Positions 22,258-33,620 of a stretch of DNA of 64,000 nucleotides are shown in pieces. This stretch comes from Solanum dulcamara (Eukaryota; Streptophyta; Magnoliopsida; Solanales; Solanaceae): contig NC_077247.1 in assembly GCF_947179165.1 (NCBI RefSeq), positions 13,095,501-13,159,500 on the forward strand. The letters are read 5' to 3'. The position numbers and the translations under genes were made by a program. The notes beneath the pieces are model-generated. The model saw nothing but the letters and a program-made list of their open reading frames with translations, made no database searches and was not told the DNA's origin. Numbering within the stretch: position 1 is the stretch's first letter; each line of letters begins with the position of its first letter.

Positions 22258-22489
22258 TGTTGTTGTGTTATGAATTTACGACATTTTCAATGCTCAAAAT
22301 AGTGAATTGGCGTGAGATCTAAGCATGTTTTTGTAAATATAATGTGTTTTTGTGTTTAATATGCAAGGAAATTATGTTGAGCACATGGATGGGGTAAAGT
22401 ACTGGTTTTCACTGGGTTGTGAAGCCTTATACTATTTGTGGACCTTGCCATTAAAAGTGTTGCTTTGAAAGAGCTGCAAGGAATTGTCT

Positions 22490-22860
22490 AAGTGGATGAC
22501 CACGAGATCCTTCATGGGCCATGGAAGTTATCATGAACTATGGACCTGGCCATAAAAGTTGTGCTATGAAGAGCTCCAGGAAATTTTCCAACGAGATCTT
22601 TGCGAGACCCTTTACGGATCTGGAAGCTATGACGGGTCGTTAACCTTGCCCACGAAGAAAATGCTGATAAGGTCCAGGAAAATGCCTAAGGTAATCTACA
22701 CGATACCTTATATGGACCGTTAAAAGTTATACAGTCCGCGAATTTCATTCATGAACAATTAAAGTCAAATGTAGTTGTAAAACAAAGTAAACTATCATGG
22801 AGCACTTGTGCGGACCCTGAAATATTGTACAGACTGTGAAGATTGAACGTGAACCAGTGC
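22490..22860 (+). promoter_or_regulatory. Dyad-word island upstream of LTR D2 TATA box
   Basis: Repeated half-matching words such as TGGACCGTTAAAAGTT..ACAGTCC, CACGAGATCC, CATGGGCCATGG and GCGGACC..ACAGACTGTG. The island ends about 45 bases before CTATAAATAG (22903). Confidence 0.6.
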
Positions 22861-23069
22861 CGACTTAGTTTTTCTATTTTGTTTAGGACTCAATTTATTT
22901 TTCTATAAATAGTCATCATAGGATTTATTTTTATGTTACGTACTTTTACCAGCTTTTGGAGTAGAACACGACGACTAAGAGTTTTTGTGATCCAGTTTTC
23001 ATGATCAAATACAATTACAAATTTTTGTGTTCTTCTTGATTCATTATTCAGCTATTGCTCCAAGTTTAA

Positions 23070-23165
23070 TTACATAGTTTTCATAAGTTATTGTTGCATT
23101 AATTCTACACCAATAAATTACATAGTCTTCATAAGTTATCGTTGCATGAATTCTACACTAATTCT
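23070..23165. repeat. 48-bp tandem duplication in LTR D2
   Basis: TACATAGTTTTCATAAGTTA at 23071 recurs, with few changes, at 23119, together with TTGCATxAATTCTACAC. Confidence 0.85.
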
Positions 23166-23205
23166 TAATACTTTTCTTTTGATTATGAGTAGCTAAAATT
23201 CATTA

Positions 23206-23641
23206 CTAGAATTGTGGAGACCATGACAAAATAACAAAGTAGGCAAACGTATAGGTGATTTTCTATAAATTACTAAGCATGCATTGTTGTTATCTTCATT
23301 TTGATTTCATTTTAACGAGTGCAAGTGTTAAAACTCGCCTGAATTTATTACTTGTTCGGGAGTGGGATAGTGATTAGGAAAAGTTAACTACAACAAAGAT
23401 TCAGAGTAACAAACTTTTGTCTAAGAACTTGAGTCCGGGAGGGAATAATCTTCTGAGGTCAAAACCAAGGGTTAGGTAGAAATACATTCTAAGACCGATA
23501 GGTAAAGGGTGAAATTTATCTAATAGGACCGAAAGGCATTTAGATATCCAAAACTTTCTAGATTTTACATGCGATTCATTGAAATGGGATCACTATACGA
23601 CACGCCTACTGAGTTACATGTCATGGGCAACACAGTCCTAG
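23206..23641. repeat. Internal inverted repeat of LTR D2
   Basis: The arm at 23206-23284 (CTAGAATTGTGG, ACCATGACA, AGTAGGC, CGTATAGGTGAT, GCATGC) pairs with the reverse complement of 23567-23641 (CTAGGACTGTG, CCCATGACA, AGTAGGC, CGTATAGTGAT, GCATGT). The arms agree at roughly 70 percent of positions by eye and are about 280 bases apart. Confidence 0.7.
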
Positions 23642-23904
23642 CTACATTCTCATATTGTTTACAACTCTAGGTCTGTTTTACTTTGCTATCGCGACCATTG
23701 TTACTAATTACTCAATTGAACCAAAAATTCCTAGTTTACTTTATGCATTTTTACTTTTGGGAAATAGTGACTACAACTGAATATAAGTGTTAGTAGGCTT
23801 ATTTCCTTCGCATTCAATGTGGGATCGATCCCAACCTAGTTGGGTTATATATTTGTAGAAACTGCTTTATACTTCTTAATTGAAGTGTAAGTTTGGGCGT
23901 ATCA

Positions 23905-24229
23905 ATCATTGTCAAGTTTGTATCTCAAACTTGATGTTGGTCTTCAGAATTTTTGTAACTTTCGGCGAACTCGATGGAGTCCACCGAAGGAGTTCAGCGA
24001 TGCAGCAATTCTCCATTACATCGCTGACCAAGCCTAATTCCTAGGGGTTGGACTTATGATCTTTTTGGTGAGTTTAGAGTCACTCGGTGAGTCATCGAGT
24101 TGACTTCGGCGATCTCCAACTTCCACCAATCACCCATTTTTCATATTTTTGGCTTCTTTTACTTCTTTTTGTCCTCGTTTAGTCCTTGAACACTCATAGC
24201 TGAAATTCAAAAAAAAAATCTCAGAAACG
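23905..24229 (+). mobile_element. LTR promoter fragment with GGCGA/TCGCC words
   Basis: Begins where LTR D2 ends. It holds an island of GGCGAACTCG, CACCGAAGG, CGGTGAGTC and GGCGATC words like those at 44130-44580, so it is probably the promoter part of a related Tat-type LTR. No gene. Confidence 0.5.
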
Positions 24230-24640
24230 GACATAAACAAGCATCGAAGACACACTTTTATGAACTAAGAGCCTAAAATTAGTCCAAAGTCTCCGACCTA
24301 TCAATTTCCAGCATGGTTTCCATAATTCATTTTAACTCGATTTTGTGCCCATCTCTAATTATTTTGATTTTGGTTTCTAAAGGCATATATTGATGTTGTA
24401 ATCCTATTTTTGATAGCCTGAAAGTGATTGAAGGCCGTTCGAAAGGGGGAAGCTCAAGAATAGTGATTTTGAAGCGTGTGCGGTCAACTTTGAAGTAGAC
24501 TATGGCTTACCGAACTTTAGATTGAGCTTGTGATTGTGAATTCATGTGGATTAGCTAGTTTTGGGATGAGCTTGTAGTTGATATTATGTTTTGATATTAA
24601 AATATTTAATATCTCGGGTGTTTATGACTGTCCTTTATTT
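24230..24640 (+). mobile_element. Fragment of an A-type LTR
   Basis: The block AACTTTAGATTGAGCTTGTG..GAATTCATGTGGATTAGCT matches A1 at about 2375-2420, and the preceding text matches 2190-2330. It is truncated on both sides. Confidence 0.65.
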
Positions 24641-25399
24641 TGTGTCAAGGGCTTATGAGCTTAAATTTGAGAATTTTATTGTAATACTGCTTGTATTTGG
24701 GAACATCAAGTTTAAATTAAAATTTGGTAAAAATATTTTTGTAGTATCTTTCAAAAATTCCTTAAATATTTATGAAAAGAATTCTTTAGTTACGATATAT
24801 TTGTTACATTAATTTATAAGGATTTATTTATTGTATTTTAATGGAAATAGTAAGACTAGTTATATTGAAGAATTATTATTATATGAATTAAGCTTTATTC
24901 GAAATATTTTTCATAGTTATGATACCTTTAAAAAGTTATATGTATTTTACCACCAACCTATGCAAAACCTGAATATATAAATAATAGTGATAGTAAATTA
25001 ATATTGTGTGACAACATGCTGCACACGTGGATCTAAGGTAAGAGTCACCTAGTGAGAGTTGACTATATACTACATCTGTTAGTATAGTGTGCATATAATA
25101 TAATGAAGTAAAATGATAAAATATCCGAAAAAAATTCAAGACTAGTATGATGCAAATATTCTATATATATTCATGATTCCACTAGTTCATCTTATTTGCA
25201 GTTCCTTATTAAAAAAGGAGGGGAGGCAACAAACTGATACTACTGTTAGTATTTACTTTTATAGTAATCTAGGAAGAATTGTATTCATTCACATATTCTT
25301 TACAAAGCTATTATACAGATGCTGCTATATACACATCTATACGTGTAGTTACGTAGAATAGAAATTTTGTGACAAAATCAATTGACGTTCTTTTGGATC
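24641..25399. other. AT-rich stretch, nothing recognised
   Basis: Strongly AT-rich with short open frames only on composition grounds. No protein or repeat motif that I can name. Confidence 0.5.
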
Positions 25400-27279
25400 A
25401 ATGAAAGAAACAAGAATCATCTATATTAAGCTATTCAATCCCGTATTCAAGGTATGTTAAGGTAAACTCCAACTTTTTCATATTGCAAGAATCTTGAAAA
25501 ATACAAATTTTTGGATGAGTTATTTTTACTAATCCATTGCTAGAAAGACCCTCTGTTAAGGGCATTGGGATGTCAGCTGATCTTATTTTTTGACTTTATC
25601 ATATCATTATCATGCTTGTACTATTGTGAAGTATGTTTGAAGGTTAAAGCTATTTTCCTTTACTAATCCACTGCTAGAAAGACCCTCTGTTAAGGGCATT
25701 GGGATATCAACTGATCTTATTTTTTGACTTTATCATATCATTATCATGCTTGTACTATTGAAAAGTATGTTTGAAGGTTAAAGTTATTTTTCATCGAGTT
25801 TCTTATTTTTTATATCTATTAGCGAGCTATTATCCTAATAGTGAGGCTGGAATATTGGAGAATTATGTTGTTGTATATAAGGGAGTTTTTGAGCCATTCT
25901 TTCCCATCAGAATCTTTTACAAAAATGTCATTTGAAAACAATATTTATACTAAATCTTTTACTCTATTCTTTTGGTTATATATATGTCAAACAACCTCGT
26001 TTCTAAAAGGAGTATACTATTACTAGTTTGGAGTTTTTTATAATAAATCAAGTTAAGCATGTAAGTTTCCTTTTGAGTTCCTAAATGATTAATATTCTAA
26101 GTTTGAGTCAGGTTAAGAGCTTCGAGTCTATTATGAATTTTATAGGTCTAAATGGTTGTACAAAAGTTAAATAAAGTCATAAAGAAATTCTTTAAGCACT
26201 TTAAGATCTTTCCTCATATTTAGGTTACCTTTCTAAAGTCTAGTTAAGTCTACAGGTTTATTCAAAAATCCTATGAGATTCTATAAGGCATTTACATGTT
26301 ATATGGAAGTGATTATGAGATTATGAGAATAAGAGTATGAAAGAGCCGAGATTGGCTAAGTTCTTGTTATGGCCTACTATGTACATTCAGAGTTGATATC
26401 ATACATTGAATGTGCATTTACTCCAAGCTATAATCGGAGAGAAGGGGGCCTATCTGCCCAGGAGACTATGTATGTTGTACAGATGGCCACAGGTTCTAAT
26501 ATGATGTCGGTTAGTTAGTGTAAGAGACCTCCATTGCTAAAATTTAGTTGAGTATGTCATGCATTTATAGCTATATATATGTATTCACGACATATGATTA
26601 TACGAGCATACCATACATATTTAATTATTATGAGTTCAGAAATCAACCATAGAGGCTATCAGAGTTCTAGTTTTAGGTGGTACCTCTATTACCCTTTTTA
26701 TTACAGCTATTTATGATTATTTTTTCCCCATAAATACTAGTGCATTTTCATTCTACTGACGTCCCAATGTCAGGGAACGTTGCATTTTGTGTTGTAGGTT
26801 CCAACAAGAGGTCTCAATCGGCCTTTGCATTAGAGTGTTGTCTCAGTTGAGGATTGGTAAGCTTCACTCTTTTTGGAGCTGTTGGTTTTCTAAAGTTCTT
26901 AATACTTATGTTTTGTATAATTATTGGTATTTTTAGGGCCTATTCCGAACCATTTGAATTGTACTATTTGTATAGACTTGTGGAGTAGTTTGTTGGGTCT
27001 TCTCAACTTCCATTTATAGCCTTATAAGCTTATTCTTTATATGATTTCAATTACAGCTTTGTCAGCGTGCTAGTTATTAATCAGAAGATAAGCATTGTCA
27101 GCCCTTTCATTATGTCATTGATATTGTTGTCACGTTGTCGGTCCAATTATATTATTTCAGCAATTCATTGTGATGGCCTTGTCAGCCTCGATGTTACCTT
27201 TTCATTATGTTTTAGTGGATAGCCCAGTTGAATAAGGCATTGGGTGCCCATTATGCCTCCTCTTGTTTGGGGCGTGACA
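25400..27279 (+). mobile_element. LTR G, 5' LTR with left edge uncertain
   Basis: The right end GGGGCGTGACA at 27279 is followed within five bases by an initiator-Met primer site, so this is a plus-strand 5' LTR of a Ty3/gypsy element. The T- and GTCAGC-rich tail at 27060-27200 repeats short 'TTGTCAGC' words. I cannot place the left edge; 25400 is a guess. It contains the 134-bp tandem duplication. Confidence 0.6.
25521..25788. repeat. 134-bp tandem duplication
   Basis: Two head-to-tail units, for example ACTAATCC at 25528 and 25662 and AGACCCTCTGTTAAGGGCAT in each. They differ at only a few positions. Confidence 0.92.
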
Positions 27280-27283
27280 AACT

Positions 27284-27295
27284 TGGTATTAGAGT
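27284..27295 (+). promoter_or_regulatory. Primer-binding site, initiator Met tRNA type
   Basis: TGGTATTAGAGT, one CpG-like change and one end change from TGGTATCAGAGC, just after LTR G. Confidence 0.8.
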
Positions 27296-27780
27296 AGGTC
27301 ATGTCCCAGGGAGTCCACAAGTTGTATCCAGTAGAGTCTTTCTTATGGATGTGTTATGCACAACACTTATAGTCATGAGACTACCAGACATTTAGAGATA
27401 GTTACTATTCTTTTATTATTTAAATCGTACTATAGAGCTACACCATAAAAAGTTACTTCTAATTCACATTCAACTTAGTGTCATATAAATTTTATCTATT
27501 AAAGGAAAAATGCCAAATGTTAGTTTTGCCAAGGAAGCAACTTCTAGATTATAAAACCTATTCATATGGATGATCTATAAAAGGCTAGACAGAATCAAAC
27601 CATGGGACGGGAAAAAAAAAATAGCTTTCTGGGTTTTTTCATTATAGGTTCAAAATAATTTTAAAAAATGAAATAGAAGCACCACCTGGTTCACCAAAGT
27701 ACCACTACCAGACACTAACGTAGAATATTGTTTTTATAAGTACTCAATTCAGGAGTAAGTATCTTCAATTATTTTTACGG
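27296..27780 (+). other. Leader remnant of element G
   Basis: Sequence behind the primer site. There is no preserved gag frame and the element decays into unrelated AT-rich DNA. Confidence 0.5.
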
Positions 27781-28720
27781 ACAATGGCCTAAAATGCCCC
27801 TTAACTATTTGAATTGATATAAAACTATCGTCCATCGATCTTTCGGCCTCCAAATACCCTTGACGTTAATCTTTTGGCTCAAAAATACCCTCGATATTAA
27901 CCATTTGGCTCATATTTGCCCTTATTTTAACAACTTTCCTAAAGCAAAACTATTAAATATTTATTTATTATGTTGTCTAATCTTATTTGTCCAAATTTAA
28001 ATCGTTCTCAAATAAATAAATAAATAACACATATGATTCATATTTTGACCTGTTACCACTTAAAATAATATTGAAAACATTAGTAATTAAATAATATTTT
28101 CCTATTGGCATATTTTAAACAATCCCCAATTTATTATAATTCAACTCATAATCGGGGATCAAACTAAAATTCATGCACCACTCGTCTGATTATCCATCTA
28201 AAAAAAATTTAGTAATATAAAATTTTCTATCAATTATCCAATTGTCTAGTTTATTCTCTCTTTTTATTTTATATTTTAAACTCTGATTATTAATTAGGAT
28301 ATCAAAGACTTAAATATAAAATAAACTTACATGTTCATAGTCTTTTCATTTATATTATTATCATGATGGAGTAGGTTGGAGATAGGAGAAAAGGTTATTT
28401 TTATTCTTTTATTTTAAATTTTGGGTACACACAAAATAAAAATATAGTACACATACATAGTGGCTTAATTAAATTATATTCTATTGACCTAATTATTTCT
28501 ATATGAATTTCATAGCTATTTTCCTCCTTTTACTCCCTTGTTTTGTCATAAATTAAAAAAAATAATTTTAAATGGTGGATAAGATGTAAGAACCAAAAAA
28601 AGTGGAAAAGAGAGGAAGTGAAGGGGCGAGTGTTTTTCTAACAAGGAAAGTATTTTTCTATAAAAGTCCCATGTAACTGCCGCCATGTAGTGATGGAGTT
28701 ATATAGGAGCTTCGTCAATC
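27781..28720. other. AT-rich region with a small three-unit repeat
   Basis: At 27844-27930 three units of about 30 bases, each with a TTTGGCTC-like start and a TACCCT-like end, follow one another. The rest is AT-rich; I recognise no transposon end or gene. Confidence 0.55.
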
Positions 28721-28724
28721 AAGT

Positions 28725-29240
28725 AGTTTCTTCGCCTGTGAGTGACAATGGGAACACGCCCAATGCAATGACGCTATATTAAAATCCGAGTTACCAACAT
28801 TACTCTTGCAGAGATACACCACATTATTCAGATGAGCGTAAGGATCTTCGAATGGCAAGCCTGCAAACAGTCCTATACTCTGGAGAATCTAAATCAAACC
28901 ACTAGAAACAATGAACTTTCTCCAAGAGGCAATGGAATTAACCGATGGAACCTGTAGTCCCAATGGTATAATGATTGACCCCATAGTTATTCCAAATACC
29001 GAAGTCAAGTCTTTGTTTGGGTGGAGGACAATCTCTCACTATCGGTTGGTTTTTATGAACATTCCGTTGTGGATTTGGGGAAGATTTTGGTGACCATCTT
29101 CTTCTTTTATAATGAATCGTTCTGTGACTTCTTCTTCCATTTAACCATTGTTGGCCATTCTCTTTTGAGATCTTTGAATTTCGGGATAGAGTGGAATCAG
29201 GGGTCTGACTTGACTCTACATATTGGGAATGCACTAGAAC
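28725..29240 (-). pseudogene. Tat/Athila-type gag fragment, minus strand
   Basis: On the minus strand one frame (about 28735-28880) reads GLFAGLPFEDPYAHL then VVYLCKS. The [LF]-x-G-L-P-x-E-D-P-x-x-H-L pattern is the start of the capsid region in Tat/Athila gag. Upstream of it (28938-29234, minus) a 98-residue stretch rich in Arg, Asn and Ser (KRRRWSPKSSPNP) is compatible with the variable gag N-terminus but not diagnostic. A stop and a frameshift separate the two. Protease and pol are absent. Confidence 0.65.
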
Positions 29241-29299
29241 TCAACAAGTTTAAGCATGAAAAAAAAAGAAACGTAAATCAGGAAATAATGTCTAATAGT

Positions 29300-30440
29300 C
29301 AAATAACACAATTAATCTAATATAAAAGCCTTACTTGCCAAGCCAAGGGATAGTAATGTGATCACTGGTAAGGATTGGCAAAGCATACACCCATAGAAGG
29401 ATCAAATTATGTGGTGATAATCACTTATATAGGGGACCAACCACGTAGGTCAAATTAATTTACAATTTTGCATGTTACACACTGGATAATGATTTACAAA
29501 TATAAGGTTCTATTGAGTTAAAGATTCGTGGGGAACACATATACCCTAGTTTTGGAATTAGCTACTCATAATTAGTTGATCAAGATTCAGAATAATTTGG
29601 TTAAAATAAATCATGCACTTACAAGAATGAATATGGAATTCTGAAATCTTGAATTGAAATGCAAAGCTAAAATTCAACGAACAAAAGTATAATCACAATC
29701 CCACAAAATAGAGAATTAAAGTAAAAGTAGTTAGTCCTTATTCATTAAACTCAAAAACGTGCATAATAAAATAAATAGAACCTAAAAATGTATTTATAGA
29801 CATCTAATCCTAAACAAAACAAATCTAGGAAAAGTAGGATAAGTAGTTTTTTGGCAGCATCTACGACTCAGGACCTACAGATCGTCGATCGTCCTACGGA
29901 TCGTGGAGTCCATTCATAGCAACCAATGTTCAACCTATCCTCATAATTCAACCAATGGGAACTACAAGTCATAGTTCCATCTACGGCTCGTCATGTTCAT
30001 CCGTGGTCTGAGTCCTTTATTTTCTTTTCTCTGAATCTTATGTGCGGCTCATAGAAGTTCCTACGGCTCATAGTAAGCCTTCAAGGTCTGGGAATCTTGA
30101 ACACTACCATTCTTAATTCAACAATTACTAATCTATGACTCATAAATTCTCTCATGGCTCAAACCTACCTTTAAATTCTCATACTTCTTGCCTACGAGTT
30201 TTACCTACGACTCCTAGAAAGAACCTAGGATCATAGGTAGACTCGTAGATACCCAAAAATGGAATGCCAACACTTTGTTTTTTCATATTCTCTAACGAAA
30301 CCTATATTCCTTCAAAACAAAGACAAAACCAATCAATTCAAATATACTAACAAATGCTTAGAAGATTGGTAAAATCTCAAGTATAAAGCATTACAAGTAT
30401 CGTAAATCAACAGTACATCAAGGTACACTTTTGAGGAATT
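29300..30440 (-). mobile_element. LTR fragment, minus orientation, with dyad words and TATA box
   Basis: Lies directly upstream (minus strand) of the Tat-type gag. GTCTATAAATACA read on the minus strand at about 29794-29806 is a TATA box. An island of CTACGACTCG, TCGTAG, CGATCGTCGATCG-like words fills 29860-30245, upstream of it. 29440-29560 read on the minus strand resembles the left arm of the inverted repeat in LTR D2. Edges are uncertain. Confidence 0.65.
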
Positions 30441-32663
30441 ACAAAATAAACAACCCAAACAGACCCCCGGACTTAAACCTCAGCGAAGAGCTAAAGATAA
30501 TAATATATAAGGTTGAAGTATTCCAAAACTAAATCGATTAACCCCCGGACTTGAACCTCAGCGAAGGCACCTTGAAGAACCCAATAGAATTATCATGTTA
30601 GGACTCAAACCCAATTAATAGAAGCGTGACTGGACTCAAACCATGGATAATAGTGGTATACCAAGACCTCAAAGCATGGTTTATGTAAATATTCTAGGGC
30701 AACAAACTACAGATAAAAGAGATACGCGAAGGGCTTGAATCTTCTCTAAAAGACTCTGAGTGTCCCAAAAATCACACGTTCTTCTTCAAGAAAAAACGTA
30801 CCATAGAGAAAAACCACCTTCAAAGTCACAAGGGACCTGCTTCAGCTTGTAAAGCCAAGACATAATCTAAATCACCAACAAAGACAAAAATTGCAAAAGA
30901 AAACACACCATTTCCAAAGCATATGGGATGTTATGGATGAACGCTTGAAAAGATGAGTTGTGCATAGCTAAGGATCCATACTATCAAACCCAAGACTGCA
31001 ATACCAGTCTACATGGAGCTAAGCCATCTGAAGCGACGTCGGAGAGTTTTAAGGCCTAACGACTCCAAAATGCAATTCTAAGGAAATCACTATCCTATGC
31101 CTAGGATAAGTCCAAGAACATGCTACTAATAAGAGTACAAACGACAAATACGGATACCACAAAGCAAGATACAATTACAACAACAACAACAACAACAACC
31201 CAGTGAAATCCCACATCGTGGGGTCTGGGGAGGGTAGAGTGTACGCAGACCTGACTCCTACCAATGTAGGACGGCTGTTTCCGAAAGACTAATGCAGGCA
31301 AGCACAATTCCTCGAAAACCCTAAAATAAGGATAAGGCATGAATTTCAACTATTAAATAAGATATGAATCACAACCCAACCCAAGACTAGCTAATCAACA
31401 TGAATTTACTATCACAAGCTCAATATAAAGATTGGTAAGTCGTATCCTACCTCAAAGCTAACCACGCATGCTCCAAAACCACTATTGTAAAGCAGTTTGC
31501 CCTTCCAAACTGCCTCCAATCTCTGCTACACTATTAAATCTATGATCACAGAGTCAATAGGGACGTTAAGACACAAAAATTGAAACAAATGAAGATAGGA
31601 CCAAAATCGAGTCAAAAATGAAATTATGGGTACGACACTGCAATTTCTAAAATTGACTCTATCAATTGGTCCCATATATCTCTAGGAACTTGTGTTTGAA
31701 AATGAGCACAAATTCGAGCTTAAAACAGACCCAAAGAGATCATGCAACATTAAGAGCTAAAACTTACTATTAAAGAGGAATTAGAGGTCTTGGAAACAAG
31801 ACATTATGTCCTAAATAATCTCCTAATGTTATTGTGAAGGTCACACTATGAATATCTAAAAATTCCCAGCAAATAGAGCCAATAAACTAACTCAATCGGA
31901 GCTTACAAGCTCAATATATTGAGTTTTGAAAATGGAGGAATGAGCTAATTTTCAAGACTGGTCTTTAATTAAGAGAGCCAAATGACCTCTATGAATGTGG
32001 GACCAAGTCTATGAAAAGAGTCAGGCCCAAATCCTCCATGAATGCAGTACCTAACCCGCGAACGCGCAGGGTCAGTACCTTGATCTCCAAAAACACGGTT
32101 TAGGGCCCATAAACACAATGATCAAACTCCATGGCCTTCGCATATATAATCCTAGGCTTGCGAACATAGAGGCCATACTCACTGGCCACCGTAAATGTGT
32201 CTAAGGCACATGAACGCAAAGAGGAAAATGGTGTTTCACCAGCTAATACAACACTAGTTGATTCCATAAGTTTTAAAATTCCCGAGAGGGTGCTAGAGAT
32301 TCATTCAGAACCCCGTGCATGCAAACAAACTATGAAACCCCATCAAATTTGACATTTCAAACTCACAAATATGTAAAATTTTTTAGATTTCATCTAGACA
32401 AAAAGTGGGTCTCACGCCCAAGTTCAATATTTGCTAGAAGCCATAAGGTTGCTTGAAATGAGTCTAAAAGCCTCAAGACCAAATGAAAGGTCCTACTAAA
32501 TCAAACTCGATGTTCCGGAGCTAACAGAATCATCAAAATTGCATTCTAAGGTCATCTACCTGTAGTTTTGACTAAAGTCAATCATTCAAATTTCAAAAGA
32601 TCTAAAACATGAAAACTTACACAAAAACCAAATAAATGACCAGGTGACCGAATTGCCAGTCCC
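30441..32663 (-). mobile_element. Truncated 3' LTR A2, minus orientation
   Basis: Reverse-complement match to LTR A1: 32560-32663 read backwards corresponds to 1165-1260 of A1. Array units of the GGACTTGAACC type lie at 30469, 30547, 30601, 30632 and 30664. The LTR stops at about 30441 within the array, so its last third is missing. On the right it is fused directly to a chromodomain remnant, with the polypurine tract lost. Confidence 0.75.
31177..31297 (-). mobile_element. TS-type SINE, 5'-truncated
   Basis: Read on the minus strand it ends with GGGATTTCACTGGGTTGTTGTTG, the characteristic 3' end and (TTG)n tail of the tobacco TS SINE family, preceded by GCGTACAC..CTACCCTCCCCAGACCCC. About 121 bases remain; the tRNA-like head is missing. 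Imperfect direct repeats flank it: GCAAGATACAATT at 31164-31176 and GCAAGCACAATT at 31298-31309. It sits in LTR A2. Confidence 0.9.
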
Positions 32664-32990
32664 AAAAATAAAGGTCAGATGATTATCCAACTAAATTATA
32701 TCATATTGGAGCACATGGGACTCGTCAGGGACATACCAGTGAAGCATAGAAATATGAAAAATTGGATGAATAGCTGAAAATGTAGGAGGTAGGTCTAATC
32801 ATAGGCAATACCACCAACAATTCGTAAAATCTCAAATGGCCCTATGTGCCTAGGCTAAGCTTTCCCGCCTCCCAAACCTCATCAGCCCTTCGTGGGTGAT
32901 ACTTTAAGTAATACCCAATCACCAAATCCAAATCTCAAATGTCAGCGCCTACAGTCAACATTACTTTTATGCCTTCTCTAGGCTACTCTA
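32664..32990 (-). pseudogene. Integrase C-terminal domain of element I, truncated
   Basis: The minus-strand text parallels the integrase C-terminal domain of 39622-39942: the same MRFG-type segment, the IGP-type segment and the run HVSMLR-like before it stops. The chromodomain that should follow is cut at about 32664, where LTR A2 begins. Several frame breaks. It would have bound DNA and host chromatin for integration. Confidence 0.7.
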
Positions 32991-33187
32991 AGCATGTCCT
33001 AAATCATCCAATTACTATCCAATGCCTTTTGAAGTAAATCAGTACTATGTGGCTTAGGATCCAAAGCCTCAACCAAACTAACCAGAAAGCAACAACATCT
33101 ACCATATATGGCCTCGAAAGGAGCCATTTAAATACTTGAGTGATAGCTATTATTATACGCAAGCTCTGGTAAGGCTAAGAACTAGTC

Positions 33188-33620
33188 CTACTGACCTCCA
33201 AAGCCTAATACATAACTTCGTAGAATATCCTCCAAAACATGAATAGTACGCCCTGATTTCTCGATGATCTGTGGATGGAAATTTGTAGTAAGATCAACAT
33301 GGGCACCCAACTCCTCCTGAAAGTTCCTCCAAAAGCTTGAAGTAAACTGAGAACCCCTATCTGAAATAATGGACACATGTACCCCATGAAGACAAACTAC
33401 CTCCTGAACATAGACACAAGCTAGCCTCTCGGTGTTAAGAAAAGACTGAACAGGGGTAAAATATGTTGATTTGGTCAATCGATCCATAATGACCCAAATC
33501 TATCAACATTTCTAGAAGCTTGAGGCAATCCATAACAAAGTCTATGGTGATGAGCTTCCACTTCCTCTCCAGAATAGACAATCTCTGAAATTCACCACCT
33601 TTACCTGCTAGTAACATAAG
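33188..33620 (-). pseudogene. Integrase core of element I
   Basis: Integrase joins element DNA to the chromosome. 33188-33487 on the minus strand gives 99 residues: MDRLTKSTYF, then HGVHVSIISDRGSQFTSSFW, NFHPQI and a LEDILRSYV helix. The IISDRG segment holds the second catalytic Asp of the DDE triad, and QIIEKSGRTI stands where the family has the Q-TDGQSER-type segment. 33435-33617 in another frame gives ERKWKLITIDFVM, which includes the first catalytic Asp. A frameshift separates the two. Chromovirus-type pol. Confidence 0.88.

Larger units (their letters stand above)
22258..23904 (+). mobile_element. Complete 3' LTR D2, Tat/Athila-like
   Basis: 1647 bases from TGTTGTTGTG to GGGCGTATCA. It is preceded by a polypurine tract and not followed by a primer site, so it is a 3' LTR. 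Its last 460 bases match D1 at 9807-10270. Dyad words fill 22490-22860, and CTATAAATAG at 22903-22912 is a good TATA box about 45 bases beyond. Downstream are a 48-bp tandem duplication (23070-23165) and the arms of an internal inverted repeat (23206-23284 and 23567-23641). Confidence 0.82.

Noticed and set aside
28911..29320. Plus-strand frames opposite the Tat-type gag
   Set aside because: The minus strand carries the recognisable GLPxEDP motif; the plus frames show nothing.
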